A stretch of DNA of 33,015 nt, taken from the IMG/VR virus record IMGVR_UViG_3300047562_003538, positions 1 to 33,015 of that record; one strand, given 5' to 3'. Below are positions 20,601-29,521 of the stretch, piece by piece. The DNA is from a virus. Below the pieces are notes generated by a model. The model saw nothing but the letters and a program-made list of their open reading frames with translations. It was not told the origin of the DNA and made no database searches. Made by a program: the position numbers and the translations under genes. Numbering within the stretch: position 1 is the stretch's first letter; every line of letters begins with the position of its first letter.

Positions 20601-23600
20601 GTAGTCTTTCATAGTTGCCTACACTATAAGCAAAGAATCTAGTATAATTTACATCATCTAATCTTCTTGGAGCATCGATGAATACAATGTCATTTGGAGT
20701 TTGAGTCCTATCGATATAATAAGAAGCAAAAGCGGGAATCAAAGGTGTCATTTTGTTTTCTTGAATGACACCATCTAAAGAAACAAGTAAATTTTCTTTA
20801 GCATCTAAAATAACATCTGTACCATCTTCATAATACAATGCAAATCGAGTAGATACTCCATCAAATTGCTCTTGAATATTCTTAATCTTTCGGAAATATT
20901 GATTATTGAGAGCATCATTCTTAAATCTTACTAATCTACCAACAAACTTTTGTGCTTCGATGTCTTGATTGTTTGCTCTTCTAGGACCAAGAGGTGCTTT
21001 TGCAAATGTGATAGTAGACCCAGACACAGTGTAAGCCACACCTGGCTCTTGCACAACACCATCAATAGTAATGAATAAATTATTTTGATTTGCGACGTTA
21101 AGAATGCCAGATCCAGGGAGAATCATATTAAATGACGTTGTGCCTACAATGTTTCCAGCTTGGTCAAAATCTCCATCAAATGGTTGTTGCAACTCAAATT
21201 GATATGAAAGTAATTCAGTGGTATCAATGCCAGATACCAATACACTACCTCTACCTCTTTGAATATTTGTGTCTCTAACACTAATTGTAGATTGTGTAAT
21301 CTGTTGTCTAGTGCTTCTGATAGTAACTTTGTTTTTTTCTGGATCCCACAATTCGAGAATACTAACATTTTCGATAATGTTTTGCTTCTCAGGCATCTGT
21401 GTGCTAGCAGTTGCATCAATAGCAACTTCGCCAAACATCTTGAATCCAGATGGGTGGACAGTCTGTTTAACTAACTTTTTCCAAATGTTGATTGGAGTCT
21501 TGGATTTAACAACATACGAATAGTCTTGATAGAAGAAAGAATCTGCCATCTTTTGACTATATGCTGATGGTTGTCCTCTATTAGTATCAAAGTAACCAGC
21601 ATTATCATAGTAAGACTTAATTTCTGGACTGAATATAGATGTGAAGACATTAGTTACATCTGCACTGCGATTTAACAATGTGCCAGTAACTGGCAACCCA
21701 GATTTAAATTCACCGACTACATTCTTTACTTTCAAGAAGTTTTTCTTTGGGTTATAACCATCTTTTGCTAATTGACCTTCAGCAATCAAGAATCCACCTT
21801 CGTATTGCTTGATAACTTCACCATTCAAGAAATTTTTATCAGTCAAGTTTGTCACTTGTAATATCTGATGAGAGGTGAAAATAGATGAAATGGAAGCATC
21901 ATTATAGTATGCAGCACCATTATATGAAATAGTTACATTATTTGGATATCCAATAGTTTTACTGTTAAAATACACCTTCACATCGCTCTCTAACACATAA
22001 ATTAGAGGCTCACTAGTAAATGTGTAGTCTTGTAATAATTGAATAGCAACAATATCACCATTTACTCCAACAACAATGTTGAAATTCAAAAACAGTGTTT
22101 CACCAGCATCAATTAAAGCAATTACTGGTTTGGAATAATTTCTTCCTGCATATCCTATTGATATTGATACTATTTTATTATTTTGACGGTCATAATTCAA
22201 TACTGGTAAACATGTGTTAGTTTCAGATGGTAAAACACCAAAAGTTGTTGGGACTTTTTTATATTGTTTACCAGAATTAACAATACTTACCTTATCAATT
22301 TCGCCAGTAGCAAAAATTGAGTTAGTGGTATATGAATAAGTGCCAGTGCCATCATATTCAGGTGTTACCGATAAATCATATGCAAATGATAGAGGTGAAA
22401 CATAGTTGACAGTTTTCTCCCCTTGTAGTGGGTCATCAATGATTGACAAATATGCATCATCTGATGATACTACACCAGCCTTATCAAAATAATAGTAATT
22501 TGTAAAATCTATTGGTTGCTTTTCTGTGTATGTGTTGGATGGAGATGCATCACCAAATCCAAAAGTAACCATAACAAATGATGTATTTGCATCACCCGTG
22601 CCAGGAAGCAAAGACCCACGAATAGATTCTGTTGTTAGAATATTTTTATTTCTGCTTGGCGAAAACTCCAAGAATGACCCACCCATAGATGGGTCGCTAG
22701 TGATAAATTTATATCTGTAATATTTTTGGACTTTAATAATTGGATTTGGAGTCCATGGACCAGCATTTGTATATTTGGAAAACTCAAATTTGAATTGCGC
22801 TGGAGAGACAACAGAATCAATAATTACCAATTTTGATGGAGTGCCATCATCAGTAAACGTTGAATTGAAATTCAATTCTTCGATAGAATCTAGGGATTGG
22901 TCTAAATTGTAAATAACGGTCAATTCTTGCTTTGTAGAATCATATGATTTTACAATAGGACTACTTGTTGTGCCACCAAGTTGAGTGCCTTCATTAAAAA
23001 TATATTTTGCAGTATCAAAAGTAACTGCGTTACCGTTAAAATGATTTGTTTTGGTAGTATTTTCGACACCACGAATAACAGTAACATGGTTGTCTGTAAC
23101 AGAAGTTACTTTGACTTTTTCTTTGTTAATTTTAAGAATATCATCTGCAGCTACACCACTAGCATCTGCAAGAGTCAAAATAGTATTGTTGATACCAAAA
23201 CCAACGTGGGTTACTTCTATGTAAAGATATGATTGACTTACAGACCCCGCAAGACGTTGTAAGTCAGCATCATCTACAACCAAAATATCACCAATTTGAT
23301 ACGTTGCTCCTTTGGTGGTAATAGCAACATTAGTTACAGCACCATTAGAGACAGTAATTGTCGCTTTTGCATTTCCTTCCGCCCCAGGTGCTCCAATATA
23401 AGAATCTGCAGCGTCTACGATAAAACCACCAGCGTTTCTTGTTCTAGTCTGGTCAGCAAATAGTAATTCGACATCGGTATAAACACCATCAGTATAGTCA
23501 GCACCACCATTGAGTAACTTGGTTACGCCAATTCCAGTATCATCAATAGTAGTGTTGAGTGAAGGAGCAAATAGTTTTACAGTCTGGTAAATTCTACGTC

Positions 23601-26600
23601 TTACATGATAGTCTGTAGTTGAATTTGCTTGATTTGGAATGATATCGATAGTTACTTTATCATCAACTGTTACATTGTGATTTTCAGTAGTTGTAACTAG
23701 ACCAATATTATCGTTGAGATTGAAAATCTCGACACCTTTACTTAATTCATCTACTTGTGAAATCCTTGCTCCAACTGTGTCGTCAATAACTTCACTTCTT
23801 AGATAAAAATCTAAGGAAGTGATGAAATCTCCATCATCCACTCTCACTTTTACAGTGTTGCCAGCATTGACCTGCTCTAATATTAATCCTCTACCAATTT
23901 CACTGGTAGCAACCACACCAAATGACGATGTGGTAGTTAAAGATACTGGATTGCCAGTTGGAGTCGTTGAAATCTGGAAACTATTGGCAGTTGAATTGAT
24001 TACATAATAAATTGTGTTAGCACTAATACCACTGCCAGTTTGTGGGAATGAAATTCCATCACCATCTTCAAATGGATTGAATGCAACTCTTAAAGTATCA
24101 CTGGTTATTGATAAAACAGTTGCTTCTGTGCCATTTGTTAATCTTACAACAGTATTGCTGCTAAAGAAAGACTCCGTATCTACAATAAGGTTTAAAACAC
24201 GCAAACCAGAGTTTAATTTGTTGACAGTATCAAATGTGCCTGTTACGTTCCTTAAAACGAAATCATTTGATGAGAAAATATCACCAACCACCTCTCCAGA
24301 AGCATTTGTGCCTTCTTGAGTAATAATTGACTTATCAAAGAAATATACAGGATTTTTTGACGTAATTTTTACTGCTTTTACTTGAGTAGACTCAATAGAA
24401 GCAATTTGCTTACCTTTTAGACTAGAAACATCAGCAACTAAACCACCGCCTTCAGTCTGACGATTATCAGCAAAAACTTTACTACCAATTGAGAATGTAG
24501 AAGGCGATGATTCTACGGTAGAAGACGTTACACTACCTTCTATAGTTGTTTCGATTACTGCAGAGGCAGAAACACCATTATTTGGTGTTAGAGAAGTCTT
24601 TAATCTTCTTGCTCTCGATGGGACATTGAGTTGATTAATAGAAGAATTGTAATTAGACTCTACTGGAATTGAATAGAATCTTTCACCAAGGATATATGGG
24701 AATACTGGTGTGCCACCAACTGTCATGGTGATAAAATAAGCATAAACACCATTTGGGTAGTCTGGTGTTACACAATATCTACCATTATTTTCATCCAAAG
24801 TCCCAAATCTATGCTGATAACGATAATCAGCAATAAATGACCCTAATGGGTATGTTGCAACATCTGGACCATCAGAATCACGCGCTGCTTTGATTCTCCA
24901 GCTAGATGTCATTCTTTCAACACCAGATGCTGGGTCTAACGGGTCGTCATATCCATATGGACCATAAATTGGATTCCCATCATATGCATATCCAATAATT
25001 GGAGAATGCTGATTAGAATTAGTGTCTCCGAGTGATGTTCTTAAGGAAACAGGGTTTCCGACATGTGCATATCCATATCCAAAAGATTTTGTAAAGTTTT
25101 CAAATAGATACCCGTTTTCTGAATCTAAGTTGTTAACTTCAAAACGATTTTTCTTCCATCTCTTAATACTAGCAGTTGCTTCAGCACCTTTACCCACCGC
25201 AACAACTTCTACACTCACATTTGCTTGAGTATAAAACTTACCTTCGGAAATTTTATTAAATCCGATGAGTTTTCCCTCTGTAGAAACAATAGATGTGTAT
25301 TGTGCTAATCTGCCATTGTTTAGAGAGTCTCTAATGACAATTAAAGGTGGTGATGAATAATACTCACCTGGGTCAACGATTGTAAGTTGTGTTACCTTGT
25401 CTTTGGTGACAGTTGCTGTAACAATAGCGCCTCTACCAGAAGTAATCGTAACTGCTGGGTTTGTAGTGTAGTTTTTACCAGGATTTACAACTTCAATACT
25501 CTCGACAACTTCACCAGAGAGTTTTGCTTTGCCTACTGCTTCCTTGTCGCCATCAATAAGCACAAAAGGTGCTGCCTTATAACCACTACCCTTTTCGGTG
25601 ACGGTAAAGTGAGTTAGACCACCAAATACAACATCATTTTCATCATAATCCTTGTAACCATAAGCAAGCACACCATTTAAGAAGATACCAATGTCTCTAG
25701 TTGGTGTTGGATACAATTCCGTATTTCTAATTGACTCTTTACGAATCAATTTTAAGAATTTTTGGTCTTGTGGTGTTAAATTAGTAAAAGTGCCAATAGA
25801 ATAAGTTGGCAAACCACTAGAGGCAATGTAATAGTATTGCTCATCCTCATAAATCGCCTGAACATCTGTTAAAACTTCTGTTAGACCAGAAATACCACTT
25901 TTAGCGATATTATTATTCAGTTTCCATCTAACATCAGATTTTGTTTTGTCATAAATGACTGGATTGCGAGTTTCAAATCCAGAATCACTAATTTGGACAA
26001 CATCACCTTCGGTAGAATATGGATTTCCTGAAGAAACCTTCAATCCATATAGAATACCGTAACAAATAAATCTAACAGTGTATTCTACACCATCTTCTTC
26101 GTAGGATGCAGTTAGATTTGCATAATTATAAACTGGAGTATTGACTGGCCAATCTCCATTACCAGTTCTTGAGTCTACAGTAAACTGGTTGACGTTTTTG
26201 TCTCTATAAGTAAAGGTTTCGCTACCAATTTGTAACTTACCTTTAGTGGTCTTCCAACCAGTAGTTGAAAATACGTCAATTCTATTACCAGCACCGACAG
26301 AAGGTAGCAATCTCGACGTTAAGAATGATTTTTGTGCTATGCTAAACTCACCAACGATAGTTTCTGGTGCAAGAGCAATTTCATAGATGCTCTCGCCATC
26401 AAAATTGCCCAAGAAGTTGACATTATCAATTGTTGCAAGAGCATTGCCGACAGAAGTATCATAAGTGTCTACTTCTTGACTTAATCTTTGACCAATTACC
26501 TTATTTGGGTCTCCAGATAAGACTTTTACACGAAGAGCAAACTTGTTAATCCAATCGGAGGTCGATGCCTTGAGCGTGCTATCCTTTGGGTAGTAGATTG

Positions 26601-27270
26601 ATGGAATATCTTCAGCATCTTGAGCAACAATCGAATTAAAAATGAAATTGATTGATTGCTCGGTGCCTTTTGCTCTATAAAACTGTTTAATGTTTTTGAT
26701 TAGAGTCCTTTTGTCAACTTCTGGTTTTAAAGACTCTTCTGGGAATGATGCTAGATACTGAGTTTCGTAATTTTTGACAAATGCGTACAAAAATAGGTTA
26801 CTAATATTGTACACAGTTGCACCACTTAGGTGCTCAACACCATTGCCATAATTTCCAGTAGTCCATCTCGAAGCATTATACAAATCACCAAGTTTCGTGG
26901 TACCACTGACATTACGAACACAATTAACTAAAGTAGTAGCAGTTTTTGACCCGTAGAAAATGACTTCATCATCAATTAAAACGTAACCATTAGTTTCTGG
27001 GAATGAATCTGTATTTTCAAGAGTAATTACAGTGTCTCCAGCAGCAATATTTGCTGTACATTCTGTAAATTCCGATAAAAGACTCTTCTCATAAAAGTCA
27101 ATATCTGTATATTGGGTTAAATTCTGAATAATGTCAAGAGGTTGGCCCCTTAATTCAAGCTGCTCATAGTATTTCTGCAAGAATGCAGAAAACTTTGGAT
27201 ATTCAGCGGAAATAAAGTCAGGTAATTGCTTATTGACTAACGCAGAAATTCTTTTCTTAATTGCAGCCAT
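17641..27270 (-). CDS. gp7: Giant gp7-like baseplate wedge protein, 3209 aa
   Basis: It lies between gp6 and gp8, the T4 gp7 position. Residues 1-235 resemble the C-terminal helical region of T4 gp7: PKFSAFLQKYYEQLE (T4 SNFEAFCEAYIQYLS), then DKRTLIKNIKQFYRAKGTEQ (T4 DKRDAVARFFESRSYDFYST), then SINFIFNSI (T4 SYKFLFKVL). Near 1935, WKKLVKQTVHPSGFKMFGE matches T4 WKSDVIRFVHPVGFGFIA. Between them about 1700 residues are inserted, including GSGY-type repeats at about 545-660 and a YHYH-like domain at about 755-865 (GYAYDGNPIYGPYG, LDENNGRY, FPYILGERFY). Residues 2020-2300 hold three DGVxQ beta units. Residues about 2915-3200 are five propeller-like repeats. T4 gp7 is 1032 aa. The ATG is four bases after the gp6 stop. 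Wedge function is strongly suggested by position and motifs. Confidence 0.75.
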   Translation of the reverse strand: MAAIKKRISALVNKQLPDFISAEYPKFSAFLQKYYEQLELRGQPLDIIQNLTQYTDIDFYEKSLLSEFTECTANIAAGDTVITLENTDSFPETNGYVLIDDEVIFYGSKTATTLVNCVRNVSGTTKLGDLYNASRWTTGNYGNGVEHLSGATVYNISNLFLYAFVKNYETQYLASFPEESLKPEVDKRTLIKNIKQFYRAKGTEQSINFIFNSIVAQDAEDIPSIYYPKDSTLKASTSDWINKFALRVKVLSGDPNKVIGQRLSQEVDTYDTSVGNALATIDNVNFLGNFDGESIYEIALAPETIVGEFSIAQKSFLTSRLLPSVGAGNRIDVFSTTGWKTTKGKLQIGSETFTYRDKNVNQFTVDSRTGNGDWPVNTPVYNYANLTASYEEDGVEYTVRFICYGILYGLKVSSGNPYSTEGDVVQISDSGFETRNPVIYDKTKSDVRWKLNNNIAKSGISGLTEVLTDVQAIYEDEQYYYIASSGLPTYSIGTFTNLTPQDQKFLKLIRKESIRNTELYPTPTRDIGIFLNGVLAYGYKDYDENDVVFGGLTHFTVTEKGSGYKAAPFVLIDGDKEAVGKAKLSGEVVESIEVVNPGKNYTTNPAVTITSGRGAIVTATVTKDKVTQLTIVDPGEYYSSPPLIVIRDSLNNGRLAQYTSIVSTEGKLIGFNKISEGKFYTQANVSVEVVAVGKGAEATASIKRWKKNRFEVNNLDSENGYLFENFTKSFGYGYAHVGNPVSLRTSLGDTNSNQHSPIIGYAYDGNPIYGPYGYDDPLDPASGVERMTSSWRIKAARDSDGPDVATYPLGSFIADYRYQHRFGTLDENNGRYCVTPDYPNGVYAYFITMTVGGTPVFPYILGERFYSIPVESNYNSSINQLNVPSRARRLKTSLTPNNGVSASAVIETTIEGSVTSSTVESSPSTFSIGSKVFADNRQTEGGGLVADVSSLKGKQIASIESTQVKAVKITSKNPVYFFDKSIITQEGTNASGEVVGDIFSSNDFVLRNVTGTFDTVNKLNSGLRVLNLIVDTESFFSSNTVVRLTNGTEATVLSITSDTLRVAFNPFEDGDGISFPQTGSGISANTIYYVINSTANSFQISTTPTGNPVSLTTTSSFGVVATSEIGRGLILEQVNAGNTVKVRVDDGDFITSLDFYLRSEVIDDTVGARISQVDELSKGVEIFNLNDNIGLVTTTENHNVTVDDKVTIDIIPNQANSTTDYHVRRRIYQTVKLFAPSLNTTIDDTGIGVTKLLNGGADYTDGVYTDVELLFADQTRTRNAGGFIVDAADSYIGAPGAEGNAKATITVSNGAVTNVAITTKGATYQIGDILVVDDADLQRLAGSVSQSYLYIEVTHVGFGINNTILTLADASGVAADDILKINKEKVKVTSVTDNHVTVIRGVENTTKTNHFNGNAVTFDTAKYIFNEGTQLGGTTSSPIVKSYDSTKQELTVIYNLDQSLDSIEELNFNSTFTDDGTPSKLVIIDSVVSPAQFKFEFSKYTNAGPWTPNPIIKVQKYYRYKFITSDPSMGGSFLEFSPSRNKNILTTESIRGSLLPGTGDANTSFVMVTFGFGDASPSNTYTEKQPIDFTNYYYFDKAGVVSSDDAYLSIIDDPLQGEKTVNYVSPLSFAYDLSVTPEYDGTGTYSYTTNSIFATGEIDKVSIVNSGKQYKKVPTTFGVLPSETNTCLPVLNYDRQNNKIVSISIGYAGRNYSKPVIALIDAGETLFLNFNIVVGVNGDIVAIQLLQDYTFTSEPLIYVLESDVKVYFNSKTIGYPNNVTISYNGAAYYNDASISSIFTSHQILQVTNLTDKNFLNGEVIKQYEGGFLIAEGQLAKDGYNPKKNFLKVKNVVGEFKSGLPVTGTLLNRSADVTNVFTSIFSPEIKSYYDNAGYFDTNRGQPSAYSQKMADSFFYQDYSYVVKSKTPINIWKKLVKQTVHPSGFKMFGEVAIDATASTQMPEKQNIIENVSILELWDPEKNKVTIRSTRQQITQSTISVRDTNIQRGRGSVLVSGIDTTELLSYQFELQQPFDGDFDQAGNIVGTTSFNMILPGSGILNVANQNNLFITIDGVVQEPGVAYTVSGSTITFAKAPLGPRRANNQDIEAQKFVGRLVRFKNDALNNQYFRKIKNIQEQFDGVSTRFALYYEDGTDVILDAKENLLVSLDGVIQENKMTPLIPAFASYYIDRTQTPNDIVFIDAPRRLDDVNYTRFFAYSVGNYERLQLETDLYNGVRKGPFTMRTVLGNQTVTVNNDRTILVFIEGVLQIRNRAYSVTGSQITFAEPPRPGQIINILYLYGRETERKLTFYNFENNKFFNRIDLVSDAIISNEQLLEYNTVYQGNSFSEWTAVGEILNAYASTDGQGNPTLRIIFRQQNFKFDTQYPIKLTSYKKSVSEFTINPTNIVSITDYIEDDERNQEVFKTKAGWMFGTELSPTYKNNINVGDKIKVDGEKDYREVLLVPEILKKLGHRRQDLIKDNHWGQVGVTDYNGQIDGIGLSVLAQLTEGKVTSITWNQRNYAEYAYVVSKGIIIPKVVTTRSGLVFLDITNKVLLRSGEYITATNPNQSVLVTNPINIQPNAFGYSDTPKLVFVPQPPRDEYGNITGPVTGGGAAGFVVMDRGEIIDVVLTNAGSGYSAPPKVYITRGYNILRSPDRVVESRTDLFLQPTINAFFTVTTQFLLDIGSKAVPDYTATIATKVRYDSTNPTIIVTPAVKDASIVEAQREIVSILDAAVADVNSIVSISYNRKSTIVQPINVESSSTVTKLITVFADFGTCDVYSSGVDVDKYEFGQLGNRFSVYENIKFSLDLGVASYAGQSISQQNTLQEIEIYYPTITIGDFADRSESSLGANGANWQLTWPTINEYGAILDSSLSDTDTTVYVPSTDRFPSSGKLLINGEVVTYDGKLSDRFTGVRRGFNNNIGAWDINSASHLGVTFNVSAQEAVSGPRDIYISPDGNYMYIVGTASDSVHQYNLAVSWDITSAVFANTFSIVSEEFNPQGLFFKPDGTEMYVSGNSSVSFAAPANQRIYQYTLTTPWDISTASYSNNSFDVNTGVDQAPTQLYIKSDGVTLFVLGGGIDNAREVFKYTMSTPWDISSSVYDNVSFNVDNEDDFPLGIDFKPDGSKFFVVGTQNDTVYEYTMATAWDITTASYTGNRILSGNLTNPHGIYVQPQGDKFFVIDNSISEVYEYSMTRGVAHNAGDYLRSLV
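17660..18505 (-). repeat. Five propeller-like repeats in the gp7-like C-terminus
   Basis: Five units of about 53-60 codons repeat. Each has a P.gi.f.pDG core followed by a Y.l...WDI..A element (WDINSA, WDITSA, WDISTA, WDISSS, WDITTA). The DNA complement ATCCCA recurs at about 17831, 17985, 18153, 18332 and 18491. The pattern suits a beta-propeller. Confidence 0.75.
20380..21200 (-). repeat. Three DGVxQ beta units in the gp7-like protein
   Basis: Residues about 2020-2300 repeat a unit of the form LFITIDGVVQ...YTVSGSTITFAKAP. The second copy is LVSLDGVIQ and ends DIVFIDAPRR; the third is ILVFIEGVLQ and ends YSVTGSQITFAEPP. The middle copy is the most diverged. Confidence 0.65.
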
Positions 27271-27274
27271 TTAA

Positions 27275-29095
27275 CTACTCTTGAATAATAGTGAATTTAC
27301 TCTTTGTGATATCTACATCTAAGAACATCTCTCTAGCAGAGACGATATCATTCTGTGCAGGCATTGCACGAATCTCAATTTTGTCATCATTAAAACTTCC
27401 CTTGAGAATAATCAAATCATACATTCTCAATTCGCCTGTCCCATAATCAATTTCTCCAAGATTAGAGTTTAGGACTTTCTTTTCTCCTGTTACACTATCT
27501 AATTTATAAAGGACCAATTTACCACTTCTATCTTCAATGTATACAGTATCTAGGGGGTATTCACGGACGGTAAATCCAGTGCTACGAATGGTTGGCATGT
27601 CATCGGAGACAATTGGATTCTTAAAACAAATCTCATAGTAGAATTTTGAGTTGATAGCAGGATAAAAATCCTTTCTCATCTCAACTGTCGTCAAATTGGA
27701 CATAATTGATGGGTCAGAATCATCAATTACACCAACAAACTTACTGAAACGGAATTTTCCGTTAAATTTTTCGGTATCTGACAACTCAATGTAGTCTTCA
27801 ATGTTTTTAATTGCCAAAGATTTAATCTTATCTGACTTATAAGTAGTTAAAGCAGTGTTATAATAAATTTTTGAAGTCAATTCGACATAAAGAATCGAAG
27901 GATCGACAATTTTTGGAGTTACCGAGGCAACACTATACTTTTTCAACTTCTTTTCTAAGTCTCTTTTGGTAAAAGACGTAAGAGCGGTCGAATATTTTGG
28001 TTTTACAACGATTTTTACAACCCCATACTCTGGTGGGTCATCCTCTTCACCACCAAATGCTGTAATATCAGCAACTGATGGGTATAGATTCCTTACAATC
28101 GCTTTATAGTCCTCTGCAGTAACTGCTCTATCCTGAGTAGCATAGTTTTTCGCTGCATTAAACTTAATTCTATCAAGACTTTCTGAATATTCACCACCAG
28201 AGGATTGTGAAACAAGAGTAAGGTTGTTTACAGTAACTGCCAGAGCATTTAAATTCTGAGATGAGGTGCTACCAAAGTCTGCATCTTCTAGTAAACCATT
28301 GAATGAGAAAATCTTGGCACCATTCGTTGCAGGACCAGGAGTTGTGAGATAGGAAATCTCGACATACTCACCATCTTCTAGTTTTCTACCAAAGACTCCA
28401 TCACCAAACTTAATCTCATAGTTTTCATCTTCAATCTCAGTTAGGAAGAAAACTTTACTCTGTGGGTCTACATTGAGAATATTCTCCGCATAGTCATACA
28501 AATCAAACGCAGTCGATTGCTGTGATTGAAAGACTTTTACACGAATCGTAGTGTTATCAATGTTTTGGTTATTGAGAATAAATCTTTGATTCTTGAGACT
28601 AGCGTTGACTGTATGATAGTCTGTAATGATAGTGCCAGAATAAATCTCTACATTCTCAAAAAGTGCAGTGCCATTATTAATGGGCACCTTAATATCGTCT
28701 AAAATACTATACTGATATACGGTATTATCGAATAAGGCGGTGAATGCCTTACCACGTCGCATTACCGCTGTTACAGGGGCATTTGGAGAGGTGTAGGAGA
28801 GGGTTGCATTGACTACTGCCTTCGATGCCGTAGCACTTTTTGGACGATATCCTAACTGTTTTGCGATTGCTACAACATTATCTCTGAGAGTAGCAGAATC
28901 CAAAAACATTTCATTCACCACCATGTTGGTGTTGAATGCTGTGTAATAAGTATTGTATGCTAATACATCAATGAGTTGTGCTAATGCACTACCTTCAAAG
29001 TCGTAGTCAGTAAAATCTGTCTGCGACCTCATGTATTCCTTGAGGGCAGTCTTGATGTTAGCGAAGTCTAGTTGGTTTAACTGAGAGTATGGCAT
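27275..29095 (-). CDS. gp6: Baseplate wedge subunit gp6
   Basis: In T4, gp6 dimers form the inner ring of the baseplate and hold gp7, gp25 and gp53. The N-terminal block is diagnostic: FTDYDFEGSALAQLIDVLAY at residues 28-47 (T4 FLDYDFEGSRLNVLCDLLAY), then SATLRDNVVAIAKQLGYRP (T4 ANLRSSVVQAAQDNGYLP). The middle has FGDGVFGRKLEDGEYVEISY and DRAVTAEDYKAIV (T4 QRCVTATDYDTFV), as in baseplate J-like proteins, then YGVVKIVVKPK. Length 606 aa compares with 660 in T4. The ATG lies three bases after the gp25 stop, and the stop is four bases before the gp7-like start, so the three are one unit driven from the late promoter before gp25. It has no anomalies beyond a shorter C-terminus. Confidence 0.95.
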   Translation of the reverse strand: MPYSQLNQLDFANIKTALKEYMRSQTDFTDYDFEGSALAQLIDVLAYNTYYTAFNTNMVVNEMFLDSATLRDNVVAIAKQLGYRPKSATASKAVVNATLSYTSPNAPVTAVMRRGKAFTALFDNTVYQYSILDDIKVPINNGTALFENVEIYSGTIITDYHTVNASLKNQRFILNNQNIDNTTIRVKVFQSQQSTAFDLYDYAENILNVDPQSKVFFLTEIEDENYEIKFGDGVFGRKLEDGEYVEISYLTTPGPATNGAKIFSFNGLLEDADFGSTSSQNLNALAVTVNNLTLVSQSSGGEYSESLDRIKFNAAKNYATQDRAVTAEDYKAIVRNLYPSVADITAFGGEEDDPPEYGVVKIVVKPKYSTALTSFTKRDLEKKLKKYSVASVTPKIVDPSILYVELTSKIYYNTALTTYKSDKIKSLAIKNIEDYIELSDTEKFNGKFRFSKFVGVIDDSDPSIMSNLTTVEMRKDFYPAINSKFYYEICFKNPIVSDDMPTIRSTGFTVREYPLDTVYIEDRSGKLVLYKLDSVTGEKKVLNSNLGEIDYGTGELRMYDLIILKGSFNDDKIEIRAMPAQNDIVSAREMFLDVDITKSKFTIIQE

Positions 29096-29098
29096 CGA

Positions 29099-29497
29099 TT
29101 ATCTCGTCCTTTGTAGGAGAAGTTCGGTTGTCAATGGACCCGAGTCAAGCTCTCTGCCGATAATTTCATACTCAATGTAAACGTCATATGAATTATTTTC
29201 ATAATCAGGTGTGGTATTTACATCCACCAGTCTAATACGACGCTCATAACGGTCTACTAAACTGTAAATTTCATCACTAATGGTAGCAGCAGTCGCATAA
29301 TCAAGTAAATCGAATAATAAATCAGGAATTCTGCTACCAATTAGTGGTTGAAAAGGTCTTTCTCCTCTTCTTGTCATTACCAAATTCTGCAGTGCAATCT
29401 TAATAGCGGTCTCATTTTTTGATACCAGAACATCATCAGTGTTAGGGTGCTTACCAAAGGTAACACTAACATCCTTGAATGTCTGAAAGGTGGGCAT
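29099..29497 (-). CDS. gp25: Baseplate wedge subunit gp25
   Basis: gp25 is the small wedge protein that nucleates sheath assembly; it is the counterpart of TssE in type VI secretion. The diagnostic core is NLVMTRRGERPFQPLIGSRI (residues 39-57 from ATG 29497), matching T4 GIITTRKGSRPFDPEFGC, followed by DLLFDLLDYATAATISDEIY and YERRIRLVDV (T4 YEPRIDKLAV). The frame extends upstream to TTG 29518, but the late promoter at 29522-29529 predicts transcription from about 29516, which would cut through that codon. ATG 29497 therefore is the likely start, giving 132 aa, the same length as T4 gp25. It is the first gene of the gp25-gp6-gp7 unit. Confidence 0.93.
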   Translation of the reverse strand: MPTFQTFKDVSVTFGKHPNTDDVLVSKNETAIKIALQNLVMTRRGERPFQPLIGSRIPDLLFDLLDYATAATISDEIYSLVDRYERRIRLVDVNTTPDYENNSYDVYIEYEIIGRELDSGPLTTELLLQRTR

Positions 29498-29521
29498 AGA
29501 GACACCACTACGAGTCAAAAG

